From positions 1 through 64,000 of the forward strand of contig JBJHCV010000009.1 of NCBI GenBank assembly GCA_050486225.1: DNA of 64,000 nucleotides, in the 5' to 3' direction. The notes beneath the pieces are model-generated. The model saw nothing but the letters and a program-made list of their open reading frames with translations, searched no databases and was not told the origin of the DNA. This document shows, in pieces, positions 34,312 through 42,012 of this stretch. This DNA comes from JBBDIX01 sp050486225 (GTDB lineage: Bacteria > Actinomycetota > Nitriliruptoria > Nitriliruptorales > Nitriliruptoraceae). Position numbers and translations under genes: made by a program. Numbering within the stretch: position 1 is the stretch's first letter; each line of letters opens with the position of its first letter.

Positions 34312-34785
34312 TCAGTCCGTCACGACCTGCAGGGACGTCGACACGTCGATGGCACCACGGATGGACCGCGCCACGGGGCAACGTTCGGCGTGCAGTCCGT
34401 GCGCCCGCTCGATCCGGTCGCGATCAGCGTCCAGCTCGACCTGCAGCGTGTACGCGGCGTGGATGCGCCGCAGTACCAGCGTCCTCCCGTCGAGTTCGAC
34501 CTCGCCGGTGACCTCGGCTCGGAGGCGACCGCCTCCGGCAGGGATGCCCCGGGCCTCCAGGGCACCCCCGAACGTGCCCGTCAGTCAGCCTCCGGCTGCC
34601 GCCACGAGGAAGTCGATCGTGGTCGCGTCCTCCGGCTGGTCGTGCGGGTCCACGCCGTAGTGCTCGGCGATCTCACCGTGGACGCCGAACGTCACCGGCT
34701 CGCGGCGACCGGGCAGGGTCGCCGTTCGCACCGGCCCGCGCTCGCGGACGACGCTGACCCTCGACGTGTACACGACCGCGCTCAT
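34312..34785 (-). CDS. OsmC/Ohr-family protein with in-frame TGA at the active-site Cys codon: probable selenoprotein
   Basis: Reads as a complete 157-residue OsmC-like protein if the TGA at 34587-34585 (codon 67) is translated, presumably as selenocysteine. The first half starts at ATG 34785 after a perfect AGGAGG and runs to TIDFLVAAAGG; then TGA; then LTGTFGGALEARGIPAG in the same frame, with a continuous OsmC C-terminal half and the second active-site Cys136 in HAERCPVARS, ending at a second TGA (34314-34312). In this family the residue after AAAxG is the peroxidatic Cys. OsmC and Ohr proteins reduce organic hydroperoxides with a Cys pair. A hairpin follows the TGA (see that entry). It lies 74 nt after the BisC-type gene and probably shares its transcript. 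Automatic gene calling would end at residue 66 and miss the rest. The alternative is a nonsense mutation, but one exactly at the catalytic codon with an intact downstream half is improbable. Machinery (selA, selB, selC, selD) is not in the window. Confidence 0.82.
34541..34579 (-). promoter_or_regulatory. Candidate bacterial SECIS hairpin after the TGA of the OsmC gene
   Basis: Two mutually exclusive hairpins can form just downstream of the TGA. The better one pairs GGGUGCCCUGG (34567-34557) with CCGGGGCAUCCC (34552-34541): 11 pairs including a U-G wobble, one bulged U, and an AGGC tetraloop about 28 nt after the TGA. The other pairs GGGCAC with GUGCCC (34579-34574, 34565-34560) around an 8-nt loop beginning GU. 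The first fits the known spacing rule for bacterial SECIS elements and has a G in the loop's first two bases. No folding energy was computed. Confidence 0.5.
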
Positions 34786-34859
34786 GGCAGCCTCCTGTGG
34801 GGGTGACGACGCAGGGCCGATCCTCCCCCGCCGTGACCCGGATGTCGAGGACCTGTCGG

Positions 34860-37184
34860 TCAGGCTCGGTCGCGCGACAGGATCGGCGGAGGCTCGAACG
34901 CTCGCACGGGAGGCAGTGGTCCGTCGAACCGTTCCACCTGGACCAGCGCGGTGTTGGAACTTGGCCCCTGCGCCAGTGAGGACGTGCCGATGTCCAGCGT
35001 CACCGCGTTCGGGTTGCCGTGCGCCTCGAGGCTGCCGGGTTCCGAAGGGTCCACCGGATCGAACCATGCGCCCGTCGACAGCGACACGACGCCGGGCATG
35101 ATCGCGTCGGTCACGACTGCGCCTGCGAGGCATGCACCCCGATCATTGAACAGGCGCACCACGTCGCCGTCACGAATGCCTCGTGCACGGGCATCCTCCG
35201 CGTTGACGAGCACCGGCTCGCGGTCCTGCACCTTGCTGCCACGACTCGCGTCACCATGGTCGTACTGGCTGTGCAGGCGCGTCGAGGGCTGGTTCGACAT
35301 CAGGTGCAACGGGAACCGGTCGGCGAGGTCCGAGCCGAGCCACTCCGCTGGCTCCATCCAGGTCGGGTGGCCGGGGCAGTCGTCGTGGTCGAACGCCTCG
35401 ATGGTCGACGAGTGGATCTCCAGCCGTCCCGACGGGGTGCGCACCGGACTGGCCTGCGGATCCTCCCGGAGCCGTTCGTAGACGGTCACTCGACGTGGAA
35501 GCCGATCGATGTCGACGGGCTCCCCGCCGTCCCAGAACTGCTGGAACGGCGGGAGCTGGACACCGTGTTCCGCCGCCTCGCTGCGCGTCTGCTCGTACAG
35601 GTGCGTGATCCACTCGTCGGTCGAACGTCCCTCGGTGAACGCCTCCGCCACCCCGAGGTGCACAGCGACGTCCCGGAGGATGTCGTGATCGGTGTGGATC
35701 CCGGCGGGCGGGGCGACCGCGGCGTACATGGGCGAGAGGCGATGGTCCCCGTGCCCGCGCGCGATGTCGTCGCGCTCGAGCATGGTCGCAACCGGCATCA
35801 CGATGTCGGCCCGCTTGGCCAGAGGCGTCCACCAGGGCTCGTGGACGATGACCGTCTCCGGGCGCTGCCATGCCTTCATCAGGCGGTTGAGGTCCTGATG
35901 GTGGTGGAACGGGTTGCCACCTGCCCAGTAGACGAGGCGAATGTCGGGGTAGGTCCGCAGTTCGCCGTCGTAGTGGTAGTTCGTACCCGGGTTCAGGAGC
36001 ATGTCGGCGATGCGAGCGACCGGGATGAACGACCCCGTCGGGTTCTTCCCCATCGGCACGCCTGCCGTGTCGATCGGTGAGCGGGGCATCCCCAGGTGAT
36101 GCATCGCACTCAGACCGGCACCGAGGCCCCCACCCGGCCGGCCCATGCTGCCCGACATCGCCGCGAGCGTCATCGCCATCCAGTGCACCTGTTCGCCGTG
36201 GTGTGCACGCTGGAGGGCGTACGCCGCGGTGATGACCGACCGCGACGCCGCGACGTCCCTCGCGAGACCGACGATGACGTCGGCATCGACCCCGGTGATC
36301 CCGGCGGCCCACGCCGCATCCTTCGGGACACCGTCGACCGTTCCGAGCAGGTAGGCCTCGAAGCGGTCCCAACCCTCGCAGCACCGTTCGAGGAAGTCCA
36401 CGTCGTGCAGGTTCTCGGTCGCGAGCGTGTGGGCCATGCCGAGCATCAGCGCCACGTCGGTGTTGGGGCGACAGGTGATCCAGTCGTTCGACACCCGGTC
36501 GGCCACGTCCTGCCGCTGTGGACTGACGTTGACGAACCGCACACCGGCCTGGCGGCACCGCTCCTGCCACTGCGCGGCCTCATGGCGCGAGACCCCACCA
36601 CCGGTCACCTGCAGGTTCTTCTGCGGGAGCCCGCCGAAGGCCACGACGAGCTGGCCGTGCTCCTCGATGTCGTCCCACGTCGGGGTGGCGTTCATCGCTG
36701 CACCCTTGCCCCCCGCGACGCGGTCGAGGATCACCGACACCGCAGCGCTGCTGTACGTGTCACGCACCGACGTGAACCCGCCGATCAGGTTCAGGAAGCG
36801 GTGCAGTTGGCTCTTGGCGTGGTGGAACCTTCCCGCCGAGGCCCATCCGTACGATCCCGCGAAGATGGCCTCGTTGCCGTACTGGCCCCGGACGCGGTCG
36901 AGTTCACGGGCGATCAGTTCGACCGCCTCCTCGTGGGTGACCTGGACGAACGGCTCGACGCCGCGCCTCCACTCGCCCGGAGACGCCCCCGTCGGACCGT
37001 CGTCGAGCCACCCGGCGCGCACCACTGGCGCCTCGATGCGGGTACGCGAACGATGCGCGGACACCATGCCCGGACCGATCGGTGAAGGATCCGGGTCGTC
37101 CGGGTGCGGGATGATCCGTTCGATACGCCCGTCGCGTGCTTCGACGAGGTACTCGCCCCAGTGTGTCGCGGTCCGCGTGGTCAT
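34860..37184 (-). CDS. BisC/TorZ-type molybdopterin oxidoreductase (S- or N-oxide reductase)
   Basis: A 774-aa enzyme of the DMSO-reductase superfamily. It has no N-terminal iron-sulfur motif and no Tat signal, so it should be cytoplasmic like biotin sulfoxide reductase (BisC). The molybdenum-ligand Ser is seen in GSYGWASAGRFHHAKSQ (Ser116), the class signature of BisC/TorA/DMSO reductases. Other blocks: SVRDTYSSAAVSVI, MSGSMGRPGGGLG, VYWAGGNPFHHHQDLNRL, IVMPVATMLERDD and PLHLMSNQPSTRLHSQYDHG. Likely reduces an S-oxide (biotin or methionine sulfoxide) or N-oxide. The ATG at 37184 has AGGAGG at ideal spacing. The downstream OsmC-like gene suggests a joint role against oxidative damage (inference). 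Confidence 0.88.
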   Translation of the reverse strand: MTTRTATHWGEYLVEARDGRIERIIPHPDDPDPSPIGPGMVSAHRSRTRIEAPVVRAGWLDDGPTGASPGEWRRGVEPFVQVTHEEAVELIARELDRVRGQYGNEAIFAGSYGWASAGRFHHAKSQLHRFLNLIGGFTSVRDTYSSAAVSVILDRVAGGKGAAMNATPTWDDIEEHGQLVVAFGGLPQKNLQVTGGGVSRHEAAQWQERCRQAGVRFVNVSPQRQDVADRVSNDWITCRPNTDVALMLGMAHTLATENLHDVDFLERCCEGWDRFEAYLLGTVDGVPKDAAWAAGITGVDADVIVGLARDVAASRSVITAAYALQRAHHGEQVHWMAMTLAAMSGSMGRPGGGLGAGLSAMHHLGMPRSPIDTAGVPMGKNPTGSFIPVARIADMLLNPGTNYHYDGELRTYPDIRLVYWAGGNPFHHHQDLNRLMKAWQRPETVIVHEPWWTPLAKRADIVMPVATMLERDDIARGHGDHRLSPMYAAVAPPAGIHTDHDILRDVAVHLGVAEAFTEGRSTDEWITHLYEQTRSEAAEHGVQLPPFQQFWDGGEPVDIDRLPRRVTVYERLREDPQASPVRTPSGRLEIHSSTIEAFDHDDCPGHPTWMEPAEWLGSDLADRFPLHLMSNQPSTRLHSQYDHGDASRGSKVQDREPVLVNAEDARARGIRDGDVVRLFNDRGACLAGAVVTDAIMPGVVSLSTGAWFDPVDPSEPGSLEAHGNPNAVTLDIGTSSLAQGPSSNTALVQVERFDGPLPPVRAFEPPPILSRDRA

Positions 37185-37331
37185 GAGCCACCTCCTGCGC
37201 GCACGGTAGCGCGAGGCGGTGGCTCCAACGAGACCCCGGGTGCGAGGGCCCACACACGACGGTCGCCCGGTCACCGTCGCAGGGTGCGCGGTGTTCCGGA
37301 CGACCGGGTCGGGGCGCTCGAGGCGGTCGGG

Positions 37332-37360
37332 CTGACCCCGGATGTCTGGCGTGGGGTCAG
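37332..37360 (-). terminator. Inverted repeat over the stop codon of the two-helix protein gene
   Basis: Perfect 8-bp stem CTGACCCC/GGGGTCAG with a 13-nt loop at the 3' end of the minus-strand gene, including its TGA. Probably a transcription terminator. The remaining gap to the BisC-type gene (37185-37331) has no further structure that I can support. Confidence 0.45.
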
Positions 37361-37782
37361 GCGTTCATCGCGTCCAGGCGCTGGTTCACGTCCCGGATGC
37401 CGATGCCGATGAGCACGAACAGCACGCCCATCCCGATCGCCATGGCCGACACACCGAAGGCCAGGATGGAGGTGAACAGAGACGCCTGGAGGAACGACGC
37501 GTTCATCGCCGTCGCCCGACGCGGGTCCTCACGGTCGAGTTCCGCGTAGGTCTGGCCGTCGGTGATGGCGAGGGTGTGGGCGTCGATGACCTCCGCCTGT
37601 GCGTAGGCGGTGAAGGGACCCCGGACCTGCTGGCCAGCCAACCTTCCACCATCCTCCGGTACCTCGATGCGCTGGTCGGCGAGCGTGGTGCTGACCATCG
37701 TCCAGGTACCGATGCCGCCGAGCACCAGCAGTACGCCGAGCACGATCGCAGCGATGGAGGTGATCTTGCGGGAGGTGTTCAT
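37357..37782 (-). CDS. Two-helix membrane protein of unknown function (actinobacterial 'LigA-like')
   Basis: A 141-aa protein with two membrane helices (residues about 7-30 and 105-128) and an extracytoplasmic middle domain carrying VPEDGGRLAGQQVRGPFTAY and AQAEVIDAHTLAITDGQTYA. Proteins of this shape are widespread in actinobacteria and are sometimes misnamed aromatic ring-opening dioxygenase LigA; no enzymatic residues are visible. The ATG is preceded by GAGG at 9 nt. The upstream gap 37783-37978 contains a 14-bp palindrome. Confidence 0.6.
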   Translation of the reverse strand: MNTSRKITSIAAIVLGVLLVLGGIGTWTMVSTTLADQRIEVPEDGGRLAGQQVRGPFTAYAQAEVIDAHTLAITDGQTYAELDREDPRRATAMNASFLQASLFTSILAFGVSAMAIGMGVLFVLIGIGIRDVNQRLDAMNA

Positions 37783-37917
37783 GTGTCTGGTCCTCACTTC
37801 TGGTGGGTCGATCCGGGTGGGACCCGGAGCCGGCTCGTGGCCTGACCGGCGCACCGCCTCGTTGCGGCTCGAGTGCAGCCTCGTCGTTTCACGGGTCGGC
37901 GACGAGGGTCGCAGGGC

Positions 37918-37931
37918 ACCCACCGGTGGGT
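37918..37931. promoter_or_regulatory. 14-bp perfect palindrome, possible operator
   Basis: ACCCACCGGTGGGT is a perfect dyad, 136 nt upstream of the two-helix membrane protein gene and 48 nt from the end of the sulfurtransferase gene. It could be a repressor site or part of a terminator; there is no flanking extension of the symmetry. Confidence 0.3.
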
Positions 37932-37978
37932 CAAGGGACCCGAACCTGCAGGGACCAGCGGCCCGGGGGCTTCCGGCG

Positions 37979-38863
37979 TCACTTCTCGACCGGAACGCCC
38001 ACGAGACTCCCCCACTCGGTCCATGACCCGTCGTACACCCGCAGGTGGTCGTAGCCAAGGAGTTGCGTGGCGACGAACCAGACCATGCTCGCTCGATGAC
38101 CGAGCCGGCAGTAGGCGACGACGTCGTCGGTCTGCTGCGGCGTCGCCTCGAACTCGGCGAACAGTCCCGCCAACTCCTCGCGCGAGCGGAAGCGGCCGGT
38201 CTCCGGGTCCATGAACCGTTCGTAGACGAGGTTGCGCGCGCCCGGGATGTGACCGTGTCGCGTCGCACCGTGGTCGAGTCCGGTGCCGGCCTTGACGCGC
38301 CGGCCGTCGTACTCCTCCTCGACCCGGGCGTCCAGCAGTCGTGGCGGAGTCTCGCCCAGGGCGGCCAGCAGGGTCTCCCGGTGGATGCGGCTGCGGTCGT
38401 TGCGCGGCCAGTCGGGAATCGTCCGCTCGACGGGAGTCCCCACGGTCTCGTCGGTGGTGAGGGGCTGGCCCAGTGCTCGCCATCCCTTCTTGCCGCCGTC
38501 GAGCACGTGGACGTTGGACAGTCCACACAGTTCCGTGGCGATCCAGTAGACGTAGGTGGCGAACTGGTTGCGCTCGCCGTAGACGACCAGTGTCGTGTCG
38601 TCACCCACGCCCCGTTCGGCGAGCCTCCTGGCCATGACGTCGGGCTGGGGAAACTGTCGCTCGAGGTCGTCCCACGCGACGTCCTTCCAGTACCAGCCCT
38701 GGGCGCCGGGGATGTGCCCGGACGTGTAGTCGGGACGATCCTTCTCGATCTCCACCTCGGCCACCACGACGGACGGGTCGTCCAGGTGCTCCACCAGCCA
38801 CTCCGGCTGGACGATGGGCTGCTTCTCCACGTCGTTGCCTCCCGCTGCCGGCGTGTCGGTCAC
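37979..38863 (-). CDS. Tandem rhodanese sulfurtransferase (SseA-type)
   Basis: A 294-aa protein with two rhodanese domains (about 18-145 and 165-290). The active Cys252 is in VAYCRLGHRAS in the second domain; the first has ERN at the matching place (TLVVYGERNQFA) and is catalytically dead, as usual in this family. The loop CRLGHRA is closer to thiosulfate:cyanide sulfurtransferases than to mercaptopyruvate enzymes (CGSGVT). Transfers sulfane sulfur to a thiophilic acceptor. Its GTG overlaps the stop of the upstream quinone-reductase-type gene as GTGA, so the two are coupled. Confidence 0.9.
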   Translation of the reverse strand: MTDTPAAGGNDVEKQPIVQPEWLVEHLDDPSVVVAEVEIEKDRPDYTSGHIPGAQGWYWKDVAWDDLERQFPQPDVMARRLAERGVGDDTTLVVYGERNQFATYVYWIATELCGLSNVHVLDGGKKGWRALGQPLTTDETVGTPVERTIPDWPRNDRSRIHRETLLAALGETPPRLLDARVEEEYDGRRVKAGTGLDHGATRHGHIPGARNLVYERFMDPETGRFRSREELAGLFAEFEATPQQTDDVVAYCRLGHRASMVWFVATQLLGYDHLRVYDGSWTEWGSLVGVPVEK

Positions 38864-39834
38864 GCCACGCGAACGACGACCTTACCCGCGGCCCCCTGCT
38901 CGACCATCTCGTGCGCCGCGACGACGTCGTCCATCTCGAACTCCACGAACGCCAGGGGTCCGATGGCTCCCGCGTCGAGCGCCGACACGATGCCCTGTAC
39001 GGCGGCTCGGTGCTGGTGGGGCTGCAACTGGTAGACCATCATGAGCCGCACGTCGACGTTGCGCACCGTCAGCAGACGCATGGGCAGCACCGGGTCGACG
39101 TCGCCACGGGCGTAGGCGACGACAGTCGCGCCGGGGTTGAGAAGCTCCGCGTACGCGCCGATGTTCTCCGCCAGTGCGACGTCGACGACCTGGTCGATGC
39201 CCCGGGGAAACGCGTCCACCAGGTCGTCGCGGTACGAGTCCGCGGTGTACCGGAGGACGGTGTGTGCTCCTCCGCGCCGTGCGATGTCGGCCTTGGCCTC
39301 GGTGCTGACCGTCGCGACCACGTGACCACCGGCGTGCCGACCCAGCTGAACGGCGGCCAGTCCGCACGCGCCGGCACCCCCGGTCACCAGGACCGACCGG
39401 CCGAGCACTCCGCCTCGGTCGAACAGGGCGTGGTAGGCCGTCATGTAGGGAACCCCGAGCCCGGCGCCGGTACGCGTCGAGACCTCGTCGGGCAGCGCGA
39501 CGGCCCGACGATCCGCGACGCAGGTGAACTCCGCCGCCGTACCGAAGGGATCGTCCTTCGCCGCGTGGTAGACCCACACGCGCTGGCCCACTCGTGCCGC
39601 GTCGACCCCCTCACCGACCTGGTCGATCACCCCGCCACCGTCCTGGTGGGGAATGCGGAACCCTCCCTCGGGCAGCCCGACACCGCTCACCCGACGCTTC
39701 ACGTCACTGGGGTTGATGCCGGACCACTCGACACGGACCCGCACCTCGCCGGGCCCGGGAGTCGGATCCGGGACCTCCGTCAGCCGCAGCACGTCGGCGG
39801 CGGATCCGGTCCGTTCGTAGGTGATGGCGTGCAC
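38860..39834 (-). CDS. NADPH:quinone reductase-type medium-chain dehydrogenase (zinc-free)
   Basis: A 324-aa MDR-superfamily enzyme of the zeta-crystallin/QOR group. Seen: VRVEWSGINPSDVKRR near the N-terminus, FRIPHQDGGGVI, LGVPYMTAYHALF, the Rossmann motif SVLVTGGAGACGLAAVQLGR, ATVSTEAKADIARRGGAHTV and a C-terminal VEQGAAGKVVVRV. No zinc-ligand Cys are present. It probably reduces quinones or enones with NADPH. The GTG at 39834 was chosen for its GAGGAG site and because the family N-terminus begins there. Coupled to the sulfurtransferase gene. Confidence 0.87.
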   Translation of the reverse strand: MHAITYERTGSAADVLRLTEVPDPTPGPGEVRVRVEWSGINPSDVKRRVSGVGLPEGGFRIPHQDGGGVIDQVGEGVDAARVGQRVWVYHAAKDDPFGTAAEFTCVADRRAVALPDEVSTRTGAGLGVPYMTAYHALFDRGGVLGRSVLVTGGAGACGLAAVQLGRHAGGHVVATVSTEAKADIARRGGAHTVLRYTADSYRDDLVDAFPRGIDQVVDVALAENIGAYAELLNPGATVVAYARGDVDPVLPMRLLTVRNVDVRLMMVYQLQPHQHRAAVQGIVSALDAGAIGPLAFVEFEMDDVVAAHEMVEQGAAGKVVVRVA

Positions 39835-39883
39835 GGGAAACTCCTCGAAGGGCACACACGCCCCCGACAGGGCGTGACAGGTG

Positions 39884-40039
39884 TCAGGCGTACTCGATCC
39901 GCAGGATCGCCTCCGCGGCACCATCCCCGGCCACGTGTCGGTGCGCGTGGCCGGCATCGGACGATGCGAGGTCCCCCGGATCGAGCACGACCGTAGCGTC
40001 CACGGGACCCGCACACAGGCGACCCGCTGTGACGTGCAC
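39884..40039 (-). CDS. Possible 51-aa protein or remnant
   Basis: A short GTG-initiated frame upstream of the quinone-reductase gene and in the same direction, 49 nt before it. It has the strong G/C third-position bias of real genes here and ends VDATVVLDPGDLASSDAG ... AILRIEYA, which looks like a beta-strand-rich C-terminal end, perhaps of a cupin-type protein. No strong ribosome-binding site. It may be a small protein, or the remains of a longer gene; I cannot assign a family. Confidence 0.3.
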   Translation of the reverse strand: MHVTAGRLCAGPVDATVVLDPGDLASSDAGHAHRHVAGDGAAEAILRIEYA

Positions 40040-40162
40040 GGGGTCGACCTGCCGATGCCGGCGTCACTCGCGCGTTCTGCGAGGCTTCGCCCCTGACGGG
40101 TACCCCGCACCCGCAACCGCCGATCCGGGCGGCCCGGCTCCCTTCGTGCAGAATGCCGAACC

Positions 40163-40864
40163 ATGCGATCGTCACCCCGAACACGACGACGGTTTCGCCC
40201 CCGCGATCCCGCACTGGCCAGAGCACTGCCGGTGGGCGCCGCCGTGGGCGCGTACGGGTTGTCCTACGGCGTGCTCGCGGTCAGTGCCGGCCTGTCCCCT
40301 CTCCTCGCGACCCTGTCGAGCGTGCTGGTCCTCGCCGGGGGGTCCCAGTTCGCGTTCGTCGGGGTCGTCGCGGCCGGCGGGAGTCCGATGCTGGGCGCGG
40401 CGAGCGGGCTCCTGCTGAACGTGAGGTATCTCGCGTTCGGGTTCGCGATCGCGCCCCACCTCACGCGTCGACGGCCCCTGCGCACCGCGATCGACGGCTA
40501 CCTCGTGGTCGACGAGTCGGTCGCCCTGGCTCTGGCCGGCCCCGAGCAGGACGCCGCGCGGAGGTTCCGCCTGTCCGGGTGGACCGTCGTGACTGCATGG
40601 ATCGGTGCGACGGCCGTGGGCGCGTACGGTGGACAGTTCATCGGAGACCTTCGGACCCTCGGGCTCGACGCCGCGTTTCCCGCGGGATTCCTCGCACTGC
40701 TCGCGCCCTGGCTGCGTTCCACGTCCGGCCGCGTGGCCGCGGGGCTCGGGGCCGTCGGTGCGGTGCTGCTCACGCCCGTCACCCCGCCGGGTGTCCCCGT
40801 CATCGTCGCAGCCCTCGCTGCGTTCCTCGCCCTGCCCCTGCTGATCCGGGAGGAACGGACGTGA
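40163..40864 (+). CDS. azlC: AzlC-family branched-chain amino acid exporter subunit
   Basis: A 233-aa permease with six to seven hydrophobic helices. Typical AzlC blocks: ALPVGAAVGAYGLSYGVLAV, SVLVLAGGSQFAFVGVV, LLLNVRYLAFGFAIAPHL, WIGATAVGAYGGQFIGD and AAFPAGFLALLAPWL. AzlC with AzlD exports branched-chain amino acids and related compounds. ATG start. The last four nt overlap azlD (GTGA). Confidence 0.88.
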   Translation: MRSSPRTRRRFRPRDPALARALPVGAAVGAYGLSYGVLAVSAGLSPLLATLSSVLVLAGGSQFAFVGVVAAGGSPMLGAASGLLLNVRYLAFGFAIAPHLTRRRPLRTAIDGYLVVDESVALALAGPEQDAARRFRLSGWTVVTAWIGATAVGAYGGQFIGDLRTLGLDAAFPAGFLALLAPWLRSTSGRVAAGLGAVGAVLLTPVTPPGVPVIVAALAAFLALPLLIREERT

Positions 40865-41172
40865 CCCTGGCCGGCCTGCTGCTGCTGTCCGTGGGGACCT
40901 ACCTCATGAAGGTGGCCGGACCCGCCATTGCCTCGGGCCGGGACCTGCCACCTCGCGCCCGCCAGGTCGCGCACCTGCTGCCTGCGGCCCTGCTCGCCGC
41001 ACTGGTCGCCACCCAGACGTTGGCAACGGGCACGCAGGTGGTCGTCGACGCCCGACTCGTCGGCGTCGCGGCGGCAGCGGTCGCGGTCGTGCTCCGTGCG
41101 CCGTTCGCCGTGGTGATCGTGGTGGCCGTCGGAGTCACCGCGTTCACACGTGGCGTGCTCGGCTGGGGCTGA
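40861..41172 (+). CDS. azlD: AzlD-family exporter subunit
   Basis: A 103-aa small membrane protein with three to four helices, the usual partner of AzlC. Recognised by LLLLSVGTYLMKVAGPAI at the N-terminus and LPAALLAALVATQTL; the length is typical. GTG start inside the azlC stop. Its stop lies 15 nt from that of the convergent RNase HI gene. Confidence 0.82.
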   Translation: MTLAGLLLLSVGTYLMKVAGPAIASGRDLPPRARQVAHLLPAALLAALVATQTLATGTQVVVDARLVGVAAAAVAVVLRAPFAVVIVVAVGVTAFTRGVLGWG

Positions 41173-41187
41173 GCCGCACGGCTGCGG

Positions 41188-41664
41188 TCAGCGAGCGCGT
41201 TGGGCGGCCTCGGACGCAAGCCGATCGGCGTACTCGTTCCACCGGTGTCCGACGTGTGCGCGGATCCAGCGCAGTTCGAGTTCGGGTCGCTCCCGCATCG
41301 CCTCGTACAGCGGTCGGACGAGATCGAGGTTCTCCACCGGACCGGACCGACGGCGCCATCCGCGCCGTTCCCAGCCCGACGCCCATTCGTTGACGGTACG
41401 CACCGCAAGGTTGGAGTCGCTGTGGATGACGACGGGTGTGCCCTCGGGCACGAGGTCGAGCGCTGCGCGGATCGCCTGCAGTTCCATCCGGTTGTTGGTG
41501 GTGTCGGGATCGCTGCCGCACACCTCGTCGACGACGACCCCGTCGACGACCCACACCGCAGCCCAGCCCCCCGGACCCGGATTGGGGATCGAGGACCCGT
41601 CGGTGAACACCCCGGAGTCCACGACCTCGTCGTCGCCCGGAGGCGCTGGACGGGAGGACGTCAC
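41188..41664 (-). CDS. rnhA: Ribonuclease HI
   Basis: A 158-aa RNase H that cuts the RNA strand of RNA-DNA hybrids. All acidic active-site elements are present: the first Asp in GVFTDGSSIPNPGPGGWA, Glu in NNRMELQAI, Asp in PVVIHSDSNL, and the last Asp in WNEYADRLASEAA. The His-rich flexible loop RAHVGHRWNEYAD also fits. Start is ambiguous: GTG 41664 (chosen, 22 nt after the upstream gene) or a GTG about 16 codons later with GACGAGG in front. Confidence 0.93.
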   Translation of the reverse strand: MTSSRPAPPGDDEVVDSGVFTDGSSIPNPGPGGWAAVWVVDGVVVDEVCGSDPDTTNNRMELQAIRAALDLVPEGTPVVIHSDSNLAVRTVNEWASGWERRGWRRRSGPVENLDLVRPLYEAMRERPELELRWIRAHVGHRWNEYADRLASEAAQRAR

Positions 41665-41686
41665 GGGCGCGTGAGTCGCGCAGCGG

Positions 41687-41956
41687 TCACGGGAGGCGGC
41701 GCTCGACCGTGAGCAGGCGACTGCCGAACAGGTCCTTCGTGTACCGGCTCGGCAGACCACGCGAGATGAGGAACTCGGCGGGCGATGCCTCGAGGTCGAA
41801 GCCGACGACCAGTTCACAGCGGCCGCACCGGTACTTGCCGAGGCCTCGATCCTGGGCAACCAGGACCTGGTCGTCGTCACACCGTGTGCATGCGCGACTC
41901 TGCGGCACCTCGACGAGCGCGGTGCCTCCGGACGTGGTGTGCGTGGTCTCATCCAT
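41687..41956 (-). CDS. Small zinc-ribbon protein of unknown function
   Basis: An 89-aa protein with two CxxC pairs (ACTRCDDDQ and YRCGRCELV) forming a likely zinc ribbon in the first half, then ASPAEFLISRGLPSRYTKDL and FGSRLLTVERRLP. I do not recognise the family. It is upstream of and probably co-transcribed with rnhA. Confidence 0.65.
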   Translation of the reverse strand: MDETTHTTSGGTALVEVPQSRACTRCDDDQVLVAQDRGLGKYRCGRCELVVGFDLEASPAEFLISRGLPSRYTKDLFGSRLLTVERRLP

Positions 41957-42012
41957 GGGATGCAGCCTACCGTGCGTGCCAACTCGGATCCGTGCAACCT
42001 GCGGCGGTCATG

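Noticed and set aside
34312..34584. Treating the OsmC C-terminal half as a separate gene or the whole as a pseudogene
   Set aside because: No start codon or ribosome-binding site fits a separate gene, no other disruption exists, and the stop is exactly at the catalytic Cys codon. Sec decoding explains all this better.
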